Assembly: GCA_963761735.1 (NCBI GenBank)
Contig: CAVXHQ010000003.1
Span: forward strand, 310,001 to 374,000
Reading direction: 5' to 3'
Length of the DNA: 64,000 bases
DNA from: CAVXHQ01 sp963761735
GTDB taxonomy: Bacteria; Pseudomonadota; Alphaproteobacteria; Rhodobacterales; Rhodobacteraceae
Position 1 is the stretch's first letter, and each line of letters starts with the position of its first letter. Shown here in pieces: positions 26,431 through 34,070 of this stretch. The notes beneath the pieces were generated by a model. That model worked only from the letters and a program-made list of their open reading frames with translations. It did not search any database and had not been told where the DNA came from. Position numbers and translations under genes: made by a program.

Positions 26431-27294
26431 TCAGATCGCGGCCTTGCGGCTTTCTTCAATGTAAATCTCGCGCAACCGCGCCGCGACCGGCCCCGGCGCG
26501 CCACTGCCGACAGCGATTGCATCAATGTCGACCACCGGTGTGACGAACATCGTCGCCGAGGTGATGAAGGCCTCGTCGGCCTGCTGCGCCTCGGCTATCG
26601 TAAAGCTGCGCTCCTCGACCTGCATCTGCGCCTCGGCGGCGAACCGCAGGACGGCGGCGCGGGTGATCCCGTGCAGGATCTCGTGGCCCAGATGCCGGGT
26701 GACGATGGTATTGCCCTTGACGATATAGGCGTTGTTCGACGTGCCTTCGGTCACGGCGCCGTCCTCGACCATCCAGGCATCGTCGGCGCCCGCGGCGCGT
26801 GCCATCATCTTGCCCATCGACGGATACAGCAACTGCACCGTCTTGATATCGCGCCGCGCCCAGCGCTGATCCTCGATCGAGATTACCTTGATGCCGCGTT
26901 TCGCGGACGCGCTGTCGACGATTCCCGGTTTGGCCTGCGTAAACAGCACCAGCGACGACGGCGTCGTCGCCGGATCCGGAAAGGCGAAATCGCGGTCGCC
27001 GCTGGAGCCGCGGGTGATCTGAAGATACACAAGCCCGTCGTCGATCCCGTTGGCGCGCACCAGCTCGCGGTGGATTTCCAGCAGGTCATCCATCCCCGGC
27101 GGCGGCGCCATGTCCAGCTCGCCCAGGCTACGCCGCAGGCGGGTGGCGTGGCCGTCGAACTCGACGAGCCTGCCACCCAGCACGCTCGTCACCTCGTAGA
27201 CACCGTCGGCCATCAGGAACCCGCGATCGAAGATCGAGATGCGGGCCTCGGCTTCGGGGACGTAGTCTCCATTCACATAGACGGTGCGGTTCAT
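26431..27294 (-). CDS. dat: D-amino-acid transaminase family protein
   Basis: 287 residues, class IV PLP aminotransferase. It transfers amino groups between D-amino acids and 2-oxoacids. Visible are the N-terminal VYVNGDYVPEAEARISIFDR, the likely PLP-Lys in RRDIKTVQLLYPSMGKM (about 145-160), the phosphate-binding VTEGTSNNAYIV and HGITRAAVL. It is the last gene of a minus-strand run with dgcN, dgcA and a Nudix gene, which points to D-glutamate or D-alanine metabolism. Distinct from ilvE at 41963. Confidence 0.85.
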   Translation of the reverse strand: MNRTVYVNGDYVPEAEARISIFDRGFLMADGVYEVTSVLGGRLVEFDGHATRLRRSLGELDMAPPPGMDDLLEIHRELVRANGIDDGLVYLQITRGSSGDRDFAFPDPATTPSSLVLFTQAKPGIVDSASAKRGIKVISIEDQRWARRDIKTVQLLYPSMGKMMARAAGADDAWMVEDGAVTEGTSNNAYIVKGNTIVTRHLGHEILHGITRAAVLRFAAEAQMQVEERSFTIAEAQQADEAFITSATMFVTPVVDIDAIAVGSGAPGPVAARLREIYIEESRKAAI

Positions 27295-27312
27295 GCGGTT
27301 TCCTCGGGCTGG

Positions 27313-27905
27313 TCAGGTGTCGGTGAAAAGGTGCAGCGCCGCGTATTGCAGCAGGATGATCGTCTTGGCGTCGCGGATCCTGCCGCTGGCAACCCAGTCG
27401 AGGGCCTCGCGAAGGGTCGGCTCGAGGACGTCGATCTCTTCGCCCTCCTCGCGCAGGCCCCCGCCCGCGACACCCGGTTCGCCGCATCATAGCGCGCGAC
27501 GAAAAAGTGCAACCGTTCGGTCACGGACCCCGGCGACATGAAGATATCGAAGATCTGCGTCACCTCGCGCAGGCGCAGGCCCAGCTCTTCCTCGGTTTCC
27601 GCGCGAATGCGCGTTGCGGGATCGCTGCGGTCCAGTAGGCCGGCCGCCGCCTCGATCAGCAGGCCGTCGTGCCCGCCAAGCATGGCGACGAGCCGGAACT
27701 GCCGTCCCAGAAGGACGGTCCCGCGCACCGGATCATAGGGCAGAATGCAGGCGCCATCGCCGCGATCATAGGCCTGCCGCACCAGCTCCTGTTCGGTGCC
27801 ATCCGCGCGCGTGTAGCGCAGGCGATAGCGGGTAAGACGGGCCCAGTCGTCCGACAGCACGGTCTCGTCGAGTATCGTCACGCGGTCCTTCAGCGGCAGT
27901 GTCAT
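27313..27905 (-). CDS. Nudix hydrolase, one frame break
   Basis: Start ATG 27905 overlaps the dgcA stop (ATGA). The Nudix region is AAAGLLDRSD...RAETEEELGL (about 87-110); the Arg of the canonical REUXEE box is Ala. After DAANRVS the frame is lost at about 27456-27472, where one G seems missing; the other frame continues GGGLREEGEEIDVLE and ends LLQYAALHLFTDT. With the base restored the protein is 197 residues. The layout resembles ADP-ribose or GDP-mannose pyrophosphatases. A consensus error is likely. Confidence 0.75.
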
Positions 27906-28867
27906 CCCCACAGCGCCGCCTGGGGCGGATGCACCCCGGCCACATCGAACGTCAGCGCCGGGTCGCGGTCCTCGGCGAGCAGCAGCGGCCCGTCGAGGTC
28001 GGTCCAGCCCGCACCCTGTGCGACGAGCGTTGCAGGCGCCATCGCCAGCGATGTGCCGACCATGCAGCCGACCATCACGCCGAAACCGGCGGTGCGTGCG
28101 GCATCGCGCAGCAACAGCGCCTCGGTCAGGCCGCCGGTCTTGTCGAGCTTGATGTTGACCACGTCGTATTTGCCCCGCAATGCGGCCAATGACGCGCGGT
28201 CGTGACAGCTTTCGTCGGCGCAAACGGGCAGCGGACGGGCGATCTCGCCCAGCATGTCGTCGGCCCCCGCCGGCAGTGGTTGCTCCACAAGTTCCACGCC
28301 AAGGCGCACCAGGTGCGGCGCGAGGTCGGCATAGACATCCGCCGTCCAGCCTTCGTTGGCATCGACGATGATCCGCGCGGCGGGCGCGCCGCGGCGCACG
28401 GCCTCGAGGCGTGCCATGTCGTCCGACGTACCGAGCTTGATCTTCAACAGCGGTCGCGTCGCATTTTCGCGCGCCTGCGCCTGCATCGCGTCGGGCGTAT
28501 CCAGCGACAGGGTAAAGGCCGTGATTTCCGGCCCCGGTGCCGCCACGCCCAACACCTCCCAGATCCGCCGACCCGCCGTTTTCGCCTCGACGTCCCACAA
28601 GGCGCAATCGACGGCATTGCGCGCCGCCCCCGGCGCCAGCGCGTCGCTCAGGTCGGCCCTCGAAATCCCGTCCGGCAGCGCCAGAATCTGTGCCGTCACG
28701 CTCTCCATCGTCTCGTCGTAGCGCGCATAGGGCACACATTCGCCCCGGCCCGTCACGCCGCCCCGCGTCACGCGCACCGTCAACACCTTGGCCTCGGTCC
28801 GCGACCCGCGCGAAATCGTGAACACCCGCGCCAAACGGAATGCTTCTGCCGTAACCTCGATACTCAT
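27902..28867 (-). CDS. dgcA: Enolase-superfamily epimerase (DgcA-like)
   Basis: 321 residues, muconate-lactonizing subgroup. Acid/base lysines are expected at PLLKIKLGTSDD (KxK, about 143) and VVNIKLDKTGG (about 240); metal ligands at IIVDANEGW, LVEQPLPAG and VCADESCHD. The family includes L-Ala-D/L-Glu epimerases. Next to a DUF1611 gene it matches the D-glutamate pathway described in Pseudoalteromonas, where DgcA racemises N-acetyl-D-glutamate. Operon with dgcN upstream (about 100 bp) and the Nudix gene downstream (overlap). Confidence 0.85.
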   Translation of the reverse strand: MSIEVTAEAFRLARVFTISRGSRTEAKVLTVRVTRGGVTGRGECVPYARYDETMESVTAQILALPDGISRADLSDALAPGAARNAVDCALWDVEAKTAGRRIWEVLGVAAPGPEITAFTLSLDTPDAMQAQARENATRPLLKIKLGTSDDMARLEAVRRGAPAARIIVDANEGWTADVYADLAPHLVRLGVELVEQPLPAGADDMLGEIARPLPVCADESCHDRASLAALRGKYDVVNIKLDKTGGLTEALLLRDAARTAGFGVMVGCMVGTSLAMAPATLVAQGAGWTDLDGPLLLAEDRDPALTFDVAGVHPPQAALWG

Positions 28868-28968
28868 GCCTGCCTCTCCCGTGACGGGGGCCGCCGCAGA
28901 TCCCGCGCCGCCCTTTTTTCTTGCTCCAATAACTCCCCCCGGAGGGTCCGTAGCCGACGCCCAGCGCC

Positions 28969-29970
28969 CTACATCTCCAGCAGGGCGTCCACCAGCCGCA
29001 CAGCGCCGTGCCGATACGGATCGACGGCGGGCAGGCCCATCTCGTCTTCCACATCCACGAGGTACGCCAGCGCCTCGTCGTCGGTCATCGCGGCGGTATT
29101 CACCGCGATACCCACCGCCTCACAGGCCGGGTTGACGTCACGCGCCATTGTCAGCGCCAGGTCGCGCATCCGCGCCAGCGTCGGCACGGGCCGCCCCGGC
29201 AGGCCGCGCATGTGGCTGCGCGTCGGCTCGTGGCACAGGATCAGCGCATCGGGCTGACCGCCGTGGATCAGGGCAAGCGAGACGCCCGAAAACGAGATAT
29301 GGTGCAGGCTGCCCTGGCCTTCGATGATGTCCCAATGATCGGCGTCGTTGTCGGGCGTCAGCCATTCGACGGCACCGGCCATGAAATCGGCGATGACGGC
29401 GTCCAGCGGGATGCCCTCGCCGGTGATCAGGATACCGGTCTGACCGGTGGCGCGGAACGTGGATTTCAGACCCCGTTTGCGCATTTCGGCGTCAATCGCC
29501 AGCGTCGTGTACATCTTGCCCGCCGAACAGTCCGTGCCAACGGCAAGGAGACGCTTGCCGGTGCGTTTCATATTGCCCGCGATGGGGTAGTCGACGGTCG
29601 GGATGCGCACATCGTGCAGAGTGCGGCCATGCGTCTTTGCCGCGGCCACCAGTTCGGGATCGTTGCGCAGCAGATGGTGCAGGCCCGACGCGATGTCATA
29701 GCCCATCGCCAGCGCCTCGATCAGCACCGATTTCCAGCTGGCCGAAATTTTACCGCCGCGGTTGGCCACACCGATCACGAGGGTTTTCGCCCCTGCCGCC
29801 TGCGCCTCGGCCAGGGTCATGTCCGGAACGCGGACGTTGGCGCGGCAGCCCTCCATGCGGAACTGGCCCAGTGCGAATTCGGGCCGCCAGTCGCGGATCC
29901 CCTGCGCCACCTTCGCGGACAGCTGATCGGGCGCATCGCCGAGGAACAGAAGGTAGGGCGTTTCGATCAT
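28969..29970 (-). CDS. dgcN: DUF1611 protein, DgcN-like D-glutamate N-acetyltransferase
   Basis: 333 residues from ATG 29970 (MIETPYLLFLGDAPDQLSAK). An N-terminal Rossmann-like half (about 1-130) precedes a P-loop half with LAVGTDCSAGKMYT (about 145) and WDIIEGQGSLHH. DgcN in marine Pseudoalteromonas acetylates D-glutamate before racemisation by DgcA and conversion to L-glutamate. Gene order dgcN-dgcA-(nudix)-dat on one strand supports the same role. A longer upstream start lacks homology. Two 13-bp direct repeats lie upstream (30045-30078). Confidence 0.82.
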   Translation of the reverse strand: MIETPYLLFLGDAPDQLSAKVAQGIRDWRPEFALGQFRMEGCRANVRVPDMTLAEAQAAGAKTLVIGVANRGGKISASWKSVLIEALAMGYDIASGLHHLLRNDPELVAAAKTHGRTLHDVRIPTVDYPIAGNMKRTGKRLLAVGTDCSAGKMYTTLAIDAEMRKRGLKSTFRATGQTGILITGEGIPLDAVIADFMAGAVEWLTPDNDADHWDIIEGQGSLHHISFSGVSLALIHGGQPDALILCHEPTRSHMRGLPGRPVPTLARMRDLALTMARDVNPACEAVGIAVNTAAMTDDEALAYLVDVEDEMGLPAVDPYRHGAVRLVDALLEM

Positions 29971-30044
29971 GTGTCTGGCCTTTGCGCAGGAGGGTTGTTG
30001 GGGCAGGAATGCCCGAATCTCCACGCGATGTCTTGCCAAAATCG

Positions 30045-30078
30045 GCGCAGATCCTGCAAGTTTACGCACATATCCTGC
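30045..30078. promoter_or_regulatory. Direct repeats upstream of dgcN
   Basis: GCGCAGATCCTGC (30045-30057) and GCACATATCCTGC (30066-30078) are 21 bp apart, on the same helix face, 75-108 bp before dgcN. TGCGCA also occurs at 30094 and 30112. They could bind the regulator of the D-glutamate genes. Inference only. Confidence 0.3.
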
Positions 30079-30175
30079 GTCAAAGCCGGGAAATGCGCAA
30101 TTTTTTCAGTCTGCGCAGCGTATTCGCGGCCGGTCCTGCGCCCAATCCCGTCACGCGCCGCATCCGGTCGCGCGC

Positions 30176-30790
30176 CTAATACAGCGCGATGATCGGCAGG
30201 TCGGTGATCAGTTTAAGATATTCGATCGTCTCACCGAGCGGGATAAAGGACAGGAATATCAGCGCGTCGAACATATTCCCCTTCAGGTGCCGAACGCTGA
30301 AAGTCACCTCGTTCGGAGTGTGGAACAAGGAGGGGCGAGGCCAGATAAGCGGCGTACGCGCGGCATAGGCATCATAGGTATTCCCGAAAGTCGCGCGTAG
30401 AAACGCCTCTTCGCGCCGCGCCGTCGCCATCAGGATCAGAAACGTCAATCCGCCGAACAGGCCCGCCAGCACCAGCGATCCCAGGAGCAGGCCAAGACCC
30501 GTGGTCGCGATTGTGGAGAACAGATAGAGCGGGTGCCGGCACATCGAATAGGGACCGATGGTCATCACCATGTCGTTCTTGCGACCGCCGATATACAGGA
30601 TCGACCAGAAGCGCCCCAGCACACCTGCAATGACGACCAGCGCCCCGAAAGGCTCGATTACTTCGCTAAAGAGCGAATCGGGTGCATAGGCAGGCTCGAC
30701 GATGAGCATGCAGGGTATCAAAGCCAGAAACAGCAAGCGCAGGAGTGCGATGCGAACCGCCTGATTGGCCGGCTTGGCAGCATCGGTCAT
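30176..30790 (-). CDS. ICMT/PEMT-like membrane methyltransferase
   Basis: 204 residues with about five hydrophobic helices. The SAM-binding signature GPYSMCRHPLY (about 84-94) and the downstream ARREEAFLRATFGNTYDAYA are typical of the isoprenylcysteine carboxyl methyltransferase/phospholipid methyltransferase family. Bacterial members methylate lipids or small molecules at the inner membrane. An added C-terminal hydrophobic tail follows the usual end. Its substrate is unknown; neighbours give no clue. Confidence 0.8.
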   Translation of the reverse strand: MTDAAKPANQAVRIALLRLLFLALIPCMLIVEPAYAPDSLFSEVIEPFGALVVIAGVLGRFWSILYIGGRKNDMVMTIGPYSMCRHPLYLFSTIATTGLGLLLGSLVLAGLFGGLTFLILMATARREEAFLRATFGNTYDAYAARTPLIWPRPSLFHTPNEVTFSVRHLKGNMFDALIFLSFIPLGETIEYLKLITDLPIIALY

Positions 30791-30955
30791 ATAGGACCTT
30801 TCTTCGAAGTGGTTTCTTCATATCCCTGATCGAATGCGCGCACATCAGTCAATCCATGACCTGTCCTGAAAAAACACCGCACGACCGCTTGCCCCTCACA
30901 GCGCAATAAACTACCCCGGAAAAAGCCTAGAGCGACACTAACTTGCGAGACCCCC

Positions 30956-31915
30956 ATGTCCTTTCGCCTTCAGCCCGCCCCCCTTGCCCGCCCGAACCGC
31001 TGCCAGCTCTTCGGTCCGGGCTCGCGCACCGCGCTGTTTCCCAAGATGGCGGCAAGTGCGGCGGATGTCATCAATCTCGATCTCGAGGACAGCGTCGCCC
31101 CCGCCGACAAGGACAGCGCGCGGGCCGGTGTCATCGCGGCCATCGGTGCGCAGGACTGGGGCGACAAGGTGCTGTCGGTGCGGATCAACGGCCTCGACAC
31201 GCCGTGGTGGTATCGTGACGTCGTGGACCTGCTGGAGCAGGCAGACGAGCGCCTCGACCAGATCATGATCCCCAAGGTCGGCTGTGCGGCGGACGTCTAT
31301 GCCGTCGATGCGCTTGCCACCGCCGTCGAGGCCGCGACGGGGCGCCACAAGAGGATCACCTTCGAGGTCATCATCGAAAGCGCGGCAGGCATCGCCCATG
31401 TCGAGGCAATCGCGGCGAGCAGTCCCCGGCTCGTGGCGATGTCTCTGGGGGCTGCGGATTTCGCGGCGTCGATGGGAATGGCGACGACGGGCATCGGCGG
31501 GACGCAGGAAAACTATTTCATGGCGCGCGACGGGGCGAAACACTGGTCAGATCCCTGGCACTGGGCGCAGGCGGCGATCGTCGCGGCGTGCCGGACGCAC
31601 GGCGTGTTGCCGGTCGACGGGCCGTTCGGCGATTTCTCCGACGACGACGGCTATCGCGCGCAGGCGCTGCGCTCCGCGACCCTCGGAATGGTCGGCAAAT
31701 GGGCAATCCATCCCAGACAGGTGGCCCTCGCGAACGAGGTTTTCACCCCGTCCGACGCGGCGGTGGCCGAGGCCCGCGCCATCCTGAGCGCGATGCAGGA
31801 TGCCGCCGCGCGCGGCGAAGGGGCGACGGTTTACAAGGGGCGTCTGGTCGATATTGCATCGATCAAGCAGGCCGAAGGGATCGTGCGTCAGTCCGAGATC
31901 ATCGCCGGAAGCTGA
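30956..31915 (+). CDS. mcl1: L-malyl-CoA / beta-methylmalyl-CoA lyase
   Basis: 319 residues, close to Rhodobacter Mcl1. It cleaves beta-methylmalyl-CoA to glyoxylate and propionyl-CoA and forms L-malyl-CoA in the ethylmalonyl-CoA pathway. Signatures: RLQPAPLARPNRCQLFGPGS, DVINLDLEDSVAPADKDSAR, VIIESAAGIAHVEAIA, LGAADFAASMGMATTGIGG and GKWAIHPRQVALANEVF. The HpcH/HpaI TIM barrel is complete. It implies acetyl-CoA assimilation without the glyoxylate shunt. Monocistronic here. Confidence 0.95.
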   Translation: MSFRLQPAPLARPNRCQLFGPGSRTALFPKMAASAADVINLDLEDSVAPADKDSARAGVIAAIGAQDWGDKVLSVRINGLDTPWWYRDVVDLLEQADERLDQIMIPKVGCAADVYAVDALATAVEAATGRHKRITFEVIIESAAGIAHVEAIAASSPRLVAMSLGAADFAASMGMATTGIGGTQENYFMARDGAKHWSDPWHWAQAAIVAACRTHGVLPVDGPFGDFSDDDGYRAQALRSATLGMVGKWAIHPRQVALANEVFTPSDAAVAEARAILSAMQDAAARGEGATVYKGRLVDIASIKQAEGIVRQSEIIAGS

Positions 31916-32936
31916 TCTGGCGTCTTTTCCGAAACGGTCTTGCCAAACTGCCGAAATCCGCCGGGACGCCGGGACGCCGGTCGAATGGCACGTCACGACG
32001 GCGTGGACGGGACGTCATCACGAACGCGTGGACGGGACGTCATCCGCATTATTCGGTGTCGCAAGAGCGCAGGCGACGACTGCCCGCAACCCTGTGGCCG
32101 AAAAGCGCGGACGGCGCGCCGTCCGTGCGGGACCTTTACAATAGTCGCGCAGGCCGGTCGGGCCCATGTTGCAATACCGGCGGCGGTCGCTCGCATCGCG
32201 GCCGATCAGCCTATCCTGCACATGGCGGGCCATGCCGCGGCCGTCGAATCGGAGATCGGCACATTCGCCGTCGCGCGGATGGCCACCGCCATCGTCACCG
32301 AACACGATCTGCGCGCCACCGCCAGGGCGGGCGGGCGTTCCGGGCCTCGGGGGCAGCGGTTTGGCCGGGGAGCGCCTTTTGTGCCGGCGCCGGGATGGCA
32401 TAGGCGGCGGCACGGCAAAGGCGGCGAGGACAAGCGCGGCTGCGGTACCTGCGCAAATATCGAAACGGGAAACGCTCTGTAAGGGTCGTCCAGAATCCTC
32501 CTGAACCGGATGATCCCGGGCTGACAGGCCGCGCCGGGCCGATCATCCTGTTCAATGTGACCACTACGGTCATGGCAATGGACGGACGATAAGATTGCGG
32601 CACGATGTCATTACCGTACCCGCTGCGAATTGCGCGAAGAACACCTGCCGCCAACACAGGATCTCACCTGGATCCTGCTGGCCGCGATCACACCTGCCGG
32701 CCGCGAGGCGACCGTCGCGGCGCTCTGGCGCGCCGCCTGCTGCGCGACCGCCCGACTGACACGGCAAGCTGTGCCGGGGCAAGCTCTTCAGGCGGCAAGC
32801 CCACCGCGCGGGCCACCCGGACCGCCCACATTGCAATCGGGGCCGCGCCGGGGGTATATCGCGGAACGCCGTCCCCGCGCGGGGCCGCAGATGCGACACA
32901 CCATCGGCCACAGATCCGGCCACCGGGAGCCCCGAG
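31916..32936. other. 1-kb stretch without a convincing gene; short direct repeats
   Basis: Open frames on both strands are Arg/Pro/Gly-rich shadows of high GC. A 19-bp direct repeat is at 32001-32019 and 32026-32044. Sequence from about 32590 to 32936 is the accA leader. A weak frame at about 32157-32330 (plus strand) contains a low-complexity alanine-rich stretch but no recognisable family. Confidence 0.5.
32001..32044 (+). repeat. 19-bp tandem direct repeat
   Basis: GCGTGGACGGGACGTCATC occurs exactly at 32001-32019 and 32026-32044 (25-bp period), with ACGAAC between. It sits in noncoding sequence after mcl1. Confidence 0.85.
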
Positions 32937-33899
32937 ATGAAAAACTACCTCGAGTTCGAAAAGCCGCTGGCCGAGATCGAAGGCAAGGCCGAAGAGTTGC
33001 GCGCCATGGCACGGTCGAATCCCGAGACGAACGTGGACAAAGAGGCGGCGGCGCTGGACAAGAAAGCCGCCGAGATGCTCAAATCGCTGTACGCGAACCT
33101 CGATCCCTGGCGCAAATGCCTTGTCGCGCGGCACGGCAACAGGCCCCACTGTCGCGATTACATCGAGGCGCTGTTTACAGAATATACGCCGCTCGCGGGG
33201 GATCGGAATTTTGCCGACGACCATGCGGTGATGGGCGGAATCGCCCGTTTCGACGACACGCCCGTGATGGTGATCGGCCACGAAAAGGGCAACGATACCA
33301 AAAGCCGGATCGAGCGGAATTTCGGCATGGCGCGGCCCGAAGGATACCGCAAGGCGATCCGTCTGATGGATCTGGCCGACCGGTTCGGCATGCCGGTGAT
33401 CACCCTCGTCGACACGCCCGGTGCCTATCCGGGCAAGGGCGCGGAAGAACGCGGGCAATCCGAGGCCATCGCCCGGTCGACCCAGAAATGCCTGTCGCTC
33501 GGCGTGCCGATGGTCAGCGTCATCATCGGCGAAGGCGGCTCCGGCGGCGCGGTGGCGTTCGCCACGGCCAACAAGGTCGCGATGCTGGAACATTCGATCT
33601 ATTCGGTGATCACGCCGGAAGGCTGCGCGTCGATCCTGTGGAAAGACGCCGAAAAGATGCGCGAGGCGGCTGCGGCGATGCGCCTGACCGCGCAGGAACT
33701 CATGCAGTTGGGCGTGATCGACCAGATCGTCAAAGAACCGCTAGGCGGCGCCCACCGTGCACCGGGAGCGGCGATCGACACGGTGGGCACGGCCCTGCGC
33801 GGCCTGCTAAAGGGATTGACAGGCAAATCGGCGGATGCCCTGCGCGGCGAGCGGCGCCGCAAATACCTGACGATAGGGTCCAAGGGCCTGGCGGCCTGA
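32937..33899 (+). CDS. accA: Acetyl-CoA carboxylase carboxyltransferase, alpha subunit
   Basis: 320 residues. With AccD it transfers carboxyl from biotin-AccB to acetyl-CoA, giving malonyl-CoA. Seen: the N-terminal YLEFEKPLAEIEGKAEEL, DDHAVMGGIARFDDTPVMVI, the acyl-CoA-binding GAYPGKGAEERGQSEAIA and the oxyanion IIGEGGSGGAVAFATAN. Full length. Two AT-rich palindromes follow the stop. Confidence 0.96.
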   Translation: MKNYLEFEKPLAEIEGKAEELRAMARSNPETNVDKEAAALDKKAAEMLKSLYANLDPWRKCLVARHGNRPHCRDYIEALFTEYTPLAGDRNFADDHAVMGGIARFDDTPVMVIGHEKGNDTKSRIERNFGMARPEGYRKAIRLMDLADRFGMPVITLVDTPGAYPGKGAEERGQSEAIARSTQKCLSLGVPMVSVIIGEGGSGGAVAFATANKVAMLEHSIYSVITPEGCASILWKDAEKMREAAAAMRLTAQELMQLGVIDQIVKEPLGGAHRAPGAAIDTVGTALRGLLKGLTGKSADALRGERRRKYLTIGSKGLAA

Positions 33900-33906
33900 C
33901 CGGCTC

Positions 33907-33950
33907 CGAATTTTTGAAAAATTCGACGTCGAAATCTTCGAAAGATTTCG
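33907..33950. repeat. Two adjacent AT-rich palindromes after accA
   Basis: CGAATTTTT-G-AAAAATTCG (33907-33925), ACGT, and CGAAATCTT-CGA-AAGATTTCG (33930-33950). Each has perfect 9-bp arms. They could be a transcript end or a REP-like pair; there is no long T-run. Confidence 0.6.
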
Positions 33951-34070
33951 TTTCCGGGGCACATGGCACGCGCCTTTCCGGGCGTCTTGCTGACACGTTC
34001 CGTCAGGAGAGACCCTTGATCTTGGCGCACGACATGACACCTTAGCCGTACCCCGAAGAGGCGCCGTCCG

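Noticed and set aside
32018..32482. Possible gene in the mcl1-accA gap
   Set aside because: Open frames on both strands, but Arg/Gly/Pro-rich with no recognisable domain and no ribosome site.
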